DNA of 37,028 nucleotides, from assembly GCA_013297745.1 (NCBI GenBank), contig JAAFIM010000005.1:58781-95808 (forward strand). The letters run 5' to 3'. The first letter of the stretch is position 1; the number at the start of each line of letters is the position of its first letter. The position numbers were made by a program, and so were the translations under genes. Below are positions 30,784-37,028 of this stretch, piece after piece. Under the pieces are notes generated by a model, which was given only the letters and a program-made list of their open reading frames with translations, was not told where the DNA came from and did not search any database. The DNA comes from Chitinophagales bacterium. GTDB taxonomy: Bacteria; Bacteroidota; Bacteroidia; Chitinophagales; Saprospiraceae.

Positions 30784-31734
30784 TTATTTAGCTGTGTTGA
30801 TTAATTTCATAGTCGTTTGATAATAGGCTTTAAGCCATTTTTCTTTTTTATCAATTTGAGGTTGGACAGCAATTAAAATGTTTTTTGCTTCGTCTATTCG
30901 CCCTAGTTGGTATAATAATTCAGCTTTGCAAATAACATTGCAAGGGTCTGTTTCCAATTCTATAGCTTTATTTATCCAAACCAAACCCATTTGCTTATAT
31001 TTTATATCCACATCGGAGCGAATAACGTCGCTTGCGTACATATTAAAATTATCGGGGTTGGTTTCATACTTGGTCAAAAACTCATTTATAGCGTTATAGT
31101 ATTGTTCTTCTTCTGTGTTATAATCATACACACAACGGCAATAAATATCACTCCGTATATGATTTTCATATTCAGGTAAATTGGGTTTTATCAACGCAAT
31201 AAACTTTTCAGCTTTTTCTTTTCGGCTCTCTAATGATTCTATCTCTTCTGTATAAGAAACTAAGTCTAAATCTTGGCATTCTACATTAAAACCCCATAAA
31301 ATAAACCGATTGTAAAGACTATCGCCCCACACTTTTTTATACTCGGTTTTATGCTGAATTACATAAGCCAAACTAAGAGATAACTGATAAGATTGCTCTT
31401 TTTGAACGTTTAGATGCGAAAGTTCTTGTATAAATTTAATATGTTCAAAGTTTAGCTTGTCTTTGTGGGTTAATTGCCCCCAATAGATGTTGTACAACGG
31501 CAGAAGATAATTATGATTGCGTTCATATATCAATTCATATTTAAGAAAAAACCTTAATTGGTCAAGATTTAGCTTGTCGTTAAGTGCTAATTGATAGACT
31601 TGAGGCGCATCGTCTGCAACCAATTGTTCAAAAGTGGGTAAAATAGAGGGTTCGTTAGCTTTTTGTGCGGTAATAGTGCCAAAATAGCAGAGAAAAGCGG
31701 CTGCCAGCGCAGCGATAAAATGTTGGTATATCAT
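30784..31734 (-). CDS. Secreted helical repeat protein, paralog 1
   Basis: 316 aa. Signal peptide about 1-23 (ends TITAQ). The mature protein is predicted to be all-helical. It aligns over its whole length with the next gene upstream (31855-32805): signal, VADDAPQVYQLA, FFLKYELIYERN, IYWGQLTHKDKLNFEHIKFI, HKTEYKKVWGDSLYNRF, and near the end LVWINKAIELE followed by KAELLYQLGRIDEAK, a TPR-like helix pair. It also resembles the C-terminal half of the thioredoxin protein at 35563-36861. Function unknown; likely periplasmic. The 63-bp repeats and a terminator follow. Confidence 0.65.
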   Translation of the reverse strand: MIYQHFIAALAAAFLCYFGTITAQKANEPSILPTFEQLVADDAPQVYQLALNDKLNLDQLRFFLKYELIYERNHNYLLPLYNIYWGQLTHKDKLNFEHIKFIQELSHLNVQKEQSYQLSLSLAYVIQHKTEYKKVWGDSLYNRFILWGFNVECQDLDLVSYTEEIESLESRKEKAEKFIALIKPNLPEYENHIRSDIYCRCVYDYNTEEEQYYNAINEFLTKYETNPDNFNMYASDVIRSDVDIKYKQMGLVWINKAIELETDPCNVICKAELLYQLGRIDEAKNILIAVQPQIDKKEKWLKAYYQTTMKLINTAK

Positions 31735-31854
31735 AATAGAAATTTTTTGCTAAATTATACCCATTTTTCAAACAGAAAAGAGGACAAAAAGGGGATAAAA
31801 AAGTCCTAATAAAAGATTAATTTATTAAGGCGTTAATTGAAAAAGGTTGTTTTA

Positions 31855-32805
31855 TTATTTATTGCCGTTAATTAGTTGTTCTACTCGCTTGTAGTAGTCC
31901 TTCCAATTTGATTTGGCTTCAGCATTAAAGGAGTTGAAGTTATCTAATTCTTTGCGGGCTGCTTCAACTTGCCCTAATTGGTAAAGAGCTTCAGCTTTGG
32001 TAATATGAAAATTAGCGGACTTTTTCATTTCTAAAGCTTTATTGATAAAAACCAAACTTAACGGTTTATAAGTAGCGTCGGTTTCATAGTGAGTAATCTC
32101 AAAGGCGTAACTATCTAATTTGTTGGGGTCGGTTTCAAAATTGAGAAGGTAATCAGTCAAAGAAGTATAGTATTTTTCTTTGTTGTCAGTTATTCTATTG
32201 ACATAATGGCAATAGAGATAAGCGCGGCTGTAAGGTTCATAATCAGGTAGTTGTTGTTTTATAAACGCTAAATAAGCTTCAGCTTTGTCTGTGCGCTCGG
32301 TTATGCTTAAATTGGTATCGTAAGCAAGATGAAATTGTAAATCTAACATTTGCAAATATAAATGACCAAAGACATAACTATTGAAAAGGCTATCTTTCCA
32401 CGCTTTTTTAAACTCGGTTTGGTGTTTTACGACGTAAGCAAAAGAAACAGAAAAGGGATAAGGCTCGTTATTTTGGGGGCTGTTGAAAAAATTATTCTCT
32501 AAAAACAAAATATGTTCAGAATTTAGCTTATCTTTGTGGCTAAGTTGCTGCCAATAGATATTGTTGAGCAATTCAACGTACTCAAAATTGCGCTCATTCT
32601 CCCGTTCGTAGTTGATAAAAAACTGTAATTGGGGAAAATTTAACTGTTTGCTTTCGGCAAGTTTAAAAGCTTTGGGCGCATCGTCAATGACCATTTTTTC
32701 AAATTCGGCTTGCGAAAGTTTATTTTTGGATTTTTGGGCGGCAACGCCACCGACAAGAAAGAGAAAAGCGACTGCAAGGGCAGCGATAAAGTGTTTGTAC
32801 GACAT
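31855..32805 (-). CDS. Secreted helical repeat protein, paralog 2
   Basis: 316 aa, exactly the length of the downstream paralog. Signal peptide about 1-23 (ends GVAAQ). The mature part is helical: MVIDDAPKAFKLA, FFINYERENERN, LLNNIYWQQLSHKDKLNSEH, HQTEFKKAWKDSLFNSY, LVFINKALEMK and KAEALYQLGQVEAARKELDN at the end. The central segment also matches LFPILWQRLSMEEKLQEENL of the thioredoxin protein at 35563-36861. This gene and its neighbour thus look like thioredoxin-family C-terminal regions without the thioredoxin domain. The gap to the next gene on the strand is 120 bp. Confidence 0.65.
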   Translation of the reverse strand: MSYKHFIAALAVAFLFLVGGVAAQKSKNKLSQAEFEKMVIDDAPKAFKLAESKQLNFPQLQFFINYERENERNFEYVELLNNIYWQQLSHKDKLNSEHILFLENNFFNSPQNNEPYPFSVSFAYVVKHQTEFKKAWKDSLFNSYVFGHLYLQMLDLQFHLAYDTNLSITERTDKAEAYLAFIKQQLPDYEPYSRAYLYCHYVNRITDNKEKYYTSLTDYLLNFETDPNKLDSYAFEITHYETDATYKPLSLVFINKALEMKKSANFHITKAEALYQLGQVEAARKELDNFNSFNAEAKSNWKDYYKRVEQLINGNK

Positions 32806-32874
32806 AATAGAAAATGTTTAGTTTATAATAACAACGCAAAGATGCAGAAATGTAGTATTTGGTTGTATAAAAAA

Positions 32875-32903
32875 ACCTTAACTATAATTTATACAGTTAA
32901 GGT
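32875..32903 (-). terminator. Hairpin with U-tract on the minus strand
   Basis: Stem ACCTTAACT / AGTTAAGGT (32875-32883 with 32895-32903) with an A-run at 32868-32875 that gives U's on the minus strand. It could end minus-strand read-through from gpmI across the Lys/Glu/Pro-repeat gene. Confidence 0.45.
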
Positions 32904-32983
32904 CAAAAGATAAAAAGAAGTTATGGCTGTGATTAGCCGTATAAACTTAGTTAATTTTATTCAATTTTAAAAAAACGTAAATA

Positions 32984-33865
32984 GTGAGAAATAGAAAACC
33001 ATTTTTTGTTAAGGATAAACCAGAGTTTTTGAAAGAAAAACTATCTGCCGATAAACGAAAGCTTATTTTTGGAAAAGAAAAAACGTTTGTGGTCAAAGGA
33101 AAACCTGTAGAACCTACAAAAGAGTTTAATTCAGAGTACGAAAAGCCAAGTTACGACCGCGAAAAGTCAAGTTATAATAAGGAAAAGCCTGCTTATAACA
33201 AAGAAAAGCCTGCATATAACAAGGAAAAGCCTGCTTATAATAAAGAAGCGACCAGTTATAGCAAGCCTTCGGAGAATTATAGTAAGGAAAAACCTGCTTT
33301 TAGCAAAGAAAAACCGAGTTATAACAAAGAAGCGACCAGTTATGGCAAGCCTTCGGAGAATTATAGTAAGGAAAAACCTGCTTTTGGCAAAGAGAAACCT
33401 GCATATAACAAGGAAGCGACAAGTTATAGCAAGCCTTCAACAAGTTATAATAAGGAAAAGCCTGCTTTTGGCAAGGAAAAACCGAGTTATAATAAGGAAA
33501 AACCTGCTTTTGGCAAGGAAAAACTAAATTATAACAAGGAAAAACCTGCTTTTGGCAAAGAAAAACCAAGTTATAATAAGGAAAAACCTGCTTTTGGCAA
33601 GGAAAAACCAAGTTATAATAAGGAAAAGCCCACTTTTGACGGCGAAAAGTCCAATTTTAATAGCGAAAAAACAAGCTACAGTAGCGAAAAATCTACTTTT
33701 AACAGCGAGAAGCCAGCTTATAAAAAAAGAACACCAGCGTTTAATCGTGAAAAATTTGTGTATAACCGCGAAAAATCAGCCTATAACGGAGAAAAATCGG
33801 AGCGGTATTATGAAAAATTAAATTCTGATAAAGCAAAACCTGCCTATAAAAAAAGAAAAGACTAA
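32984..33865 (+). CDS. Low-complexity Lys/Glu/Pro heptad-repeat protein
   Basis: 293 aa from GTG 32984, right after an in-frame stop at 32978. There is no Met inside the frame, so GTG (or a later rare start) must be used. Residues about 51-290 are repeats of a heptad such as NKEKPAY, GKEKPAF, SKEKPSY or SSEKSTF, interrupted by NKEATSYSKPSENYS blocks. Codons follow the protein repeat, with synonymous changes (AAG/AAA, TAT/TTT, AAC/AAT), suggesting selection on the protein. I see no Cys, Trp, His or Gln. Similar basic repeats occur as N-terminal tails of Bacteroidota rRNA pseudouridine synthases and in nucleic-acid-binding proteins; here no enzyme domain follows. Probably disordered; function unknown. 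The opposite strand shows a shadow frame. Confidence 0.65.
   Translation: MRNRKPFFVKDKPEFLKEKLSADKRKLIFGKEKTFVVKGKPVEPTKEFNSEYEKPSYDREKSSYNKEKPAYNKEKPAYNKEKPAYNKEATSYSKPSENYSKEKPAFSKEKPSYNKEATSYGKPSENYSKEKPAFGKEKPAYNKEATSYSKPSTSYNKEKPAFGKEKPSYNKEKPAFGKEKLNYNKEKPAFGKEKPSYNKEKPAFGKEKPSYNKEKPTFDGEKSNFNSEKTSYSSEKSTFNSEKPAYKKRTPAFNREKFVYNREKSAYNGEKSERYYEKLNSDKAKPAYKKRKD
33134..33853 (+). repeat. Coding 21-bp repeat region (KEKPAY-type heptads)
   Basis: Units of about 21 bp such as AAGGAAAAGCCTGCTTATAA, arranged so that pairs of units recur (TAT unit, TTT unit), giving a partial 42-bp period in the middle (33430-33620). It is in frame with the 293-aa protein. Confidence 0.85.
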
Positions 33866-33897
33866 TTATAAGCAGTTATTTAAACGCTAAATGTGGT

Positions 33898-35424
33898 TTA
33901 GTTTATAATCACCTCACCATTCATTTGCGAGGGTATATCTAAGCCCATCAACGATAAAATAGTAGGAGCTATATCCCCCAATTTGCCCGTTTTGACTTGG
34001 GCATTGGGGTTTTTCGTGTTAATATAAACAATAGGAACAGGGTTTTTGGTGTGAGCAGTATGTGCGCTACCGTCGGGATTTATCATAATATCAGCGTTGC
34101 CGTGGTCAGCTATCACAATAATTTGATAATTTTGGTTGATTAGTTGCGGCACTAATTTAGAAAGGCAATTATCTACAGTTTCGGCTGCAGTAACCGCCGC
34201 AGAAAATACACCAGTATGCCCTACCATATCCGTATTGGCAAAATTAAGCACCACTAAATTAGGGTTTTGATTGGCGATAAAATCTGAAGCGGCTGTAGTT
34301 ATCTCTTGCGCTGACATATCAGGTTTTAAATCGTAAGTAGCGACTTTGGCAGAGGGGATAATTAGCCTTGTTTCCCCCGCAAAGGGTTGCTCTCTACCCC
34401 CCGAAAAGAAGAACGTAACGTGCGGATATTTCTCCGTTTCAGCTATTCGCAACTGCGTAAGCCCCTTTTGAGCTATCACCTCGCCCAAAGTATTGTTAAG
34501 GTCTTCTTTTTCGAACAAAACGCCCACGTTTTTATAACTTTCATCATATCTACACATTGTAAAGTAGTGTAAATCCAATTTGAGCATTTCGTATTCGTTC
34601 ATATCCATTTGAGTAAGCACTTCGCTTATTTCGCGACAGCGGTCGGTGCGAAAGTTAAAACACAATACCACATCCCCATCAATTATAGAGCCTTCAGAAT
34701 CGCTTTTGTTGGGGCTGCAATTGATAGCGGGCAAAAACTCATCGGTTATTTTTTCTACGGTATAAAAGTGTTCTATAGTTGCTAAAGGGTCTGCGCTGTG
34801 CAAACCTTCCCCTTGCGTGAGGAGTTTATAGGCTTTGGCTACCCGTTCCCAGCGTTTGTCCCTATCCATAGCATAATAACGCCCGATAATAGAAGCTAAT
34901 TTGATATTTGTACCCTGTATATGGGTTAGTAATTGGGATATAAACCCTTTTGCGCTGTGCGGGCTGCAATCTCTACCGTCGGTAAAAGCGTGGATATACA
35001 CCAAAGGCAAACCGCTATCGCGCAAAATATCGCATAAACTCAATAAGTGGTTAATGTGGCTATGTACGCCCCCGTCAGAAACTAACCCTATCAGGTGAAA
35101 AGCTGCGCCTGTAGATTTAGCTTTGGCTATGGCTTGCAACAAAGCGGGATTTTCGGCCAATTCGCCCGTGCGGGCTGCTTTATTGATACGCGCTAATTCT
35201 TGATAAACAACCCGTCCCGCGCCTATATTCAAATGTCCGACTTCGGAATTACCCATTTGTCCGTCGGGAAGTCCAACCTCTTCGCTGTGAGTGATTAAAG
35301 TGGAGTGGGGATAAGTAGCGATTAAGTTATCAAAAAAAGGAGTTTGGGCAGCAGCTATGGCTGAAGTGGCTGGGTCTGGGTTGATACCCCAACCATCTAA
35401 GATAAGAAGGGCAGTATTTTGCAT
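33898..35424 (-). CDS. gpmI: 2,3-bisphosphoglycerate-independent phosphoglycerate mutase
   Basis: 508 aa, normal for iPGAM. Metal and active-site motifs: LLILDGWG (D10), the catalytic Ser60 in GQMGNSEVGHLNIGAGR, HLIGLVSDGGVHSH, HAFTDGRDCSP, ASIIGRYYAMDRDKRWERV, FNFRTDRCREISEVL, VVLNFANTDMVGHTGVF and IVIADHGNADIM. The enzyme interconverts 3- and 2-phosphoglycerate in glycolysis and uses Mn. It has its own promoter with a TACCTTTG -7 box on the minus strand. It converges with the Lys/Glu/Pro-repeat gene (32 bp between stops). Confidence 0.96.
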   Translation of the reverse strand: MQNTALLILDGWGINPDPATSAIAAAQTPFFDNLIATYPHSTLITHSEEVGLPDGQMGNSEVGHLNIGAGRVVYQELARINKAARTGELAENPALLQAIAKAKSTGAAFHLIGLVSDGGVHSHINHLLSLCDILRDSGLPLVYIHAFTDGRDCSPHSAKGFISQLLTHIQGTNIKLASIIGRYYAMDRDKRWERVAKAYKLLTQGEGLHSADPLATIEHFYTVEKITDEFLPAINCSPNKSDSEGSIIDGDVVLCFNFRTDRCREISEVLTQMDMNEYEMLKLDLHYFTMCRYDESYKNVGVLFEKEDLNNTLGEVIAQKGLTQLRIAETEKYPHVTFFFSGGREQPFAGETRLIIPSAKVATYDLKPDMSAQEITTAASDFIANQNPNLVVLNFANTDMVGHTGVFSAAVTAAETVDNCLSKLVPQLINQNYQIIVIADHGNADIMINPDGSAHTAHTKNPVPIVYINTKNPNAQVKTGKLGDIAPTILSLMGLDIPSQMNGEVIIN

Positions 35425-35468
35425 TGAATTGTTGTTAATTGTTAGTTATTAATTGTTAGTTGGAGGGG

Positions 35469-35476
35469 CAAAGGTA
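35469..35476 (-). promoter_or_regulatory. gpmI -7 box TACCTTTG (minus strand)
   Basis: CAAAGGTA on the given strand reads TACCTTTG on the minus strand, 44 bp before the gpmI ATG. No clear -33 TTTG at the usual spacing. Confidence 0.6.
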
Positions 35477-35514
35477 GCAGTTTTTGATAAAATAGCGGAT
35501 AAAAAATTGACAAA

Positions 35515-35550
35515 TAAAAAAAGCCCCCTCTGCAAAAGCGCAAAGGGAGC
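35515..35550 (-). terminator. Terminator of the thioredoxin gene
   Basis: On the minus strand: stem GCTCCCTTTGC / GCAGAGGGGGC (11 bp with G-T pairs; 35540-35550 with 35523-35533), 6-nt loop, followed by a T-run. It lies 12 bp beyond the stop of the 35563 gene. Confidence 0.8.
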
Positions 35551-35562
35551 GAGCGGATAAGG

Positions 35563-36861
35563 TTAGTTTAATTCATTAAGCAAATCTTGAGCAATATCTA
35601 CCGTTTCTGTATCGCCTTGAGCCTCAGCTAATGCTGCAGCTTGAGTAGCTAATTTTCGCGCTTGTTCTTTTTTGTTGGTTTTGAACAGCAGCCAACCTTT
35701 AACCGCGAGTGCATAACCAGATTCGTAAATATCTAAGGATTTGTTTATCCAAATAAGTGCGTTGCTGTAGCTATCGTATTCGCCGTTGGTGCTGACTACC
35801 TGCCAAGCTTCTGAATCTAATTCATAGGGCATTTTGGCGTGGTTGTCGTGGTAATCTTTGCGCGCTGCGCGAAGTTCGCTGTCGCTTTTTTGGTTATAAA
35901 TAGCATCGTAATAACGGTATTTAGATTTGTAATAAGCCAAAATATCGGGTTTGGTTTTGGCTATATCTTTGAATAAAGCATCTTTGGAGGGATTATTGCC
36001 GTTGATTTGGGCGGTAAAATGGTCTATAAATTGAGATTCAATAACAGATTCAACAAGTTCATCAATAACCTCACTTTCATACAATTCGATAAAACGCGCT
36101 TTATTTTTGATAATATCTTTCAACACATCGGAGTTGACATTGCGGATACAAGAATGGGCTAAACCTAAATTTTCTTCCTGTAATTTTTCCTCCATAGAAA
36201 GCCGTTGCCACAGAATAGGGAATAATTCGTCCACAGTTTGTGGGTTTTGGGTTTCATCCACGAACCAGTTGATTAAAAATAGCTGCATTTCTTCTATAGA
36301 AAGTTTGCCAGCGCGGAAATCTATTATTTGCTCGTTGAAATCAACCACGCTGCCGTTATCGTCAGAACTTCCCCCGTTTTCGTCCGAATTGCCGCCGCCT
36401 TCATCCACAATCACATCGTCTTGAGTGCCGCCGCCTTTGTTGGGATTGGCTTTGGCTATAGTTTTGCCTTTTTCCAACAATTCATTAGCTTCCATTGTGC
36501 CTGAGCTGTTGATAACCACTTTGCCATTGGAATCAAAAAACAAGAGGGTTGGATAAGCTCTTACGTTATTATTGCTGGCAAAAGTGGGTCCTTCTCCCTT
36601 TTCTGCATCAATTTTTAGGCTGATAAAATTGGCGTTGAAATAATCCCCGACTGATTTTTGGGTGAAAACGCTATTGGTCATATACTTGCAAGGACCACAC
36701 CAGACCGCGTACACATCCACAAAAATGGGTTTGTTCTCTTGTTTGGCTTTAGCTTTGGCTTCTGCCCAAGTCCCAGCAAAAAAATTAATCCCTTGAGCAG
36801 AAACAGATTGCGCAGCTAAGGCAAGCAATATCAAAATGAAAAAAGCGGATTGTATACGCAT
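35563..36861 (-). CDS. Secreted thioredoxin-fold protein with helical C-terminal half
   Basis: 432 aa. Signal peptide about 1-23 (ends SVSAQ). Thioredoxin domain about 26-140: KPIFVDVYAVWCGPCKYMTN, with redox cysteines C55 and C58, then AYPTLLFFDSNGKVV with the cis-Pro. A Gly/Asp/Glu-rich acidic linker follows (about 145-172). The helical C-terminal part (about 175-432) holds LFPILWQRLSMEEKLQEENL and ALIWINKSLDIYESG with GWLLFKTNKKEQARKLATQA, a TPR-like end. This part resembles the two 316-aa paralogs at 30784-32805. The protein is probably a periplasmic thiol oxidoreductase, and the C-terminal half may bind partners. Confidence 0.85.
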   Translation of the reverse strand: MRIQSAFFILILLALAAQSVSAQGINFFAGTWAEAKAKAKQENKPIFVDVYAVWCGPCKYMTNSVFTQKSVGDYFNANFISLKIDAEKGEGPTFASNNNVRAYPTLLFFDSNGKVVINSSGTMEANELLEKGKTIAKANPNKGGGTQDDVIVDEGGGNSDENGGSSDDNGSVVDFNEQIIDFRAGKLSIEEMQLFLINWFVDETQNPQTVDELFPILWQRLSMEEKLQEENLGLAHSCIRNVNSDVLKDIIKNKARFIELYESEVIDELVESVIESQFIDHFTAQINGNNPSKDALFKDIAKTKPDILAYYKSKYRYYDAIYNQKSDSELRAARKDYHDNHAKMPYELDSEAWQVVSTNGEYDSYSNALIWINKSLDIYESGYALAVKGWLLFKTNKKEQARKLATQAAALAEAQGDTETVDIAQDLLNELN

Positions 36862-36914
36862 AAGAATAAAAGTTGATTTAGCCGATTGGGCGGTAAAAAA
36901 ATAAAAATTAAGTA

Positions 36915-37028
36915 ACTGACCTTTCGCAGTATATTTTTCATTTTTTTTTACAATTAGATTTTTGCAGTTAAATTTTCCTATATGCGCTCAATAGCGTGGG
37001 GTTTTATACCCCGCGCGCTGATAAATAT
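36915..37028. repeat. Repeat family B, copy 2 (cut by the window end)
   Basis: It starts ACTGACCTTTCGCAGT and matches 2273-2386 almost base for base (a few differences, including AGATTT for AGCTTT and one extra T). The left flank is AAGTA (36910-36914). If the 5-bp duplication rule holds, AAGTA should follow the CAGT end beyond the window. Confidence 0.85.

Noticed and set aside
33300-33611. Minus-strand frame rich in Phe, Pro, Cys, Gln and Tyr opposite the KEKPAY repeat
   Set aside because: It is only the reverse complement of the repeat and spans part of it; no start or domain.
1-37028. tRNA, rRNA, riboswitch or origin
   Set aside because: I found no cloverleaf-like sequence, no rRNA stretch and no clear riboswitch; DnaA-box clusters were not evident by eye.

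Overview
The window is a piece of a Bacteroidota chromosome. The evidence is a PorX-type T9SS response regulator, a secreted protein with a type IX (T9SS) C-terminal sorting domain, DUF1573, DUF4476 and DUF3467 proteins, an ECF sigma factor coupled to a membrane-anchored beta-barrel protein, and repeated promoter -7 boxes of the Bacteroidota form TAnnTTTG with no Shine-Dalgarno-like sites. The order or family cannot be fixed from sequence alone. I see no rRNA, tRNA, CRISPR array, prophage or complete insertion sequence.

Layout. 1-2.9 kb: 3' end of a DUF3467 gene, porX, and small non-coding mobile-element-like repeats of two families (A about 352-360 bp, B 240 bp). 2.9-7.0 kb: DUF4476 protein, periplasmic rhodanese, lpxB, and two DUF1573 secreted proteins. 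7.1-12.7 kb (minus strand): outer-membrane DUF3575-like barrel, a 798-aa T9SS cargo protein, then an operon rpiB - GNAT - fatty acid hydroxylase/sterol desaturase - [2Fe-2S] ferredoxin, whose last two genes look like one fusion split by a frameshift at an A9 run. 12.7-16.3 kb: lipoprotein rhodanese, a tandem pair of unknown secreted proteins, and an NRDE/TANGO2-like gene overlapping an ATP-grasp ligase. 16.3-20.1 kb: repeat A copy 3, murG standing alone, and an ECF sigma/anti-sigma-barrel pair in which the second protein joins a cytoplasmic domain, one TM helix, 22 Asn-rich heptads and an outer-membrane barrel. 20.3-22.0 kb: nitrilase-family amidohydrolase and a lipoprotein. 22.1-28.8 kb (minus strand): OmpA-like protein, NamZ (DUF1343), a large patatin-like phospholipase, a DUF4258 lipoprotein, and radA. 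28.8-30.8 kb: palindromes, decayed 21-bp repeats, an unknown 313-aa gene and a 3 x 63-bp tandem repeat. 30.8-36.9 kb: two paralogous secreted helical proteins, a Lys/Glu/Pro heptad-repeat protein, gpmI, and a secreted thioredoxin whose C-terminal half resembles the two paralogs.

How the parts fit. Housekeeping genes for the envelope and central metabolism (lpxB, murG, NamZ, gpmI, rpiB, radA) are mixed with envelope proteins typical of the phylum. porX and the T9SS cargo belong to the same secretion pathway. The most notable features are the trans-envelope sigma-regulator candidate, the likely frameshifted hydroxylase-ferredoxin fusion, two mobile repeat families sharing terminal ACTG/CAGT and 5-bp target duplications, and a recurring 21-bp period in unrelated repeats.
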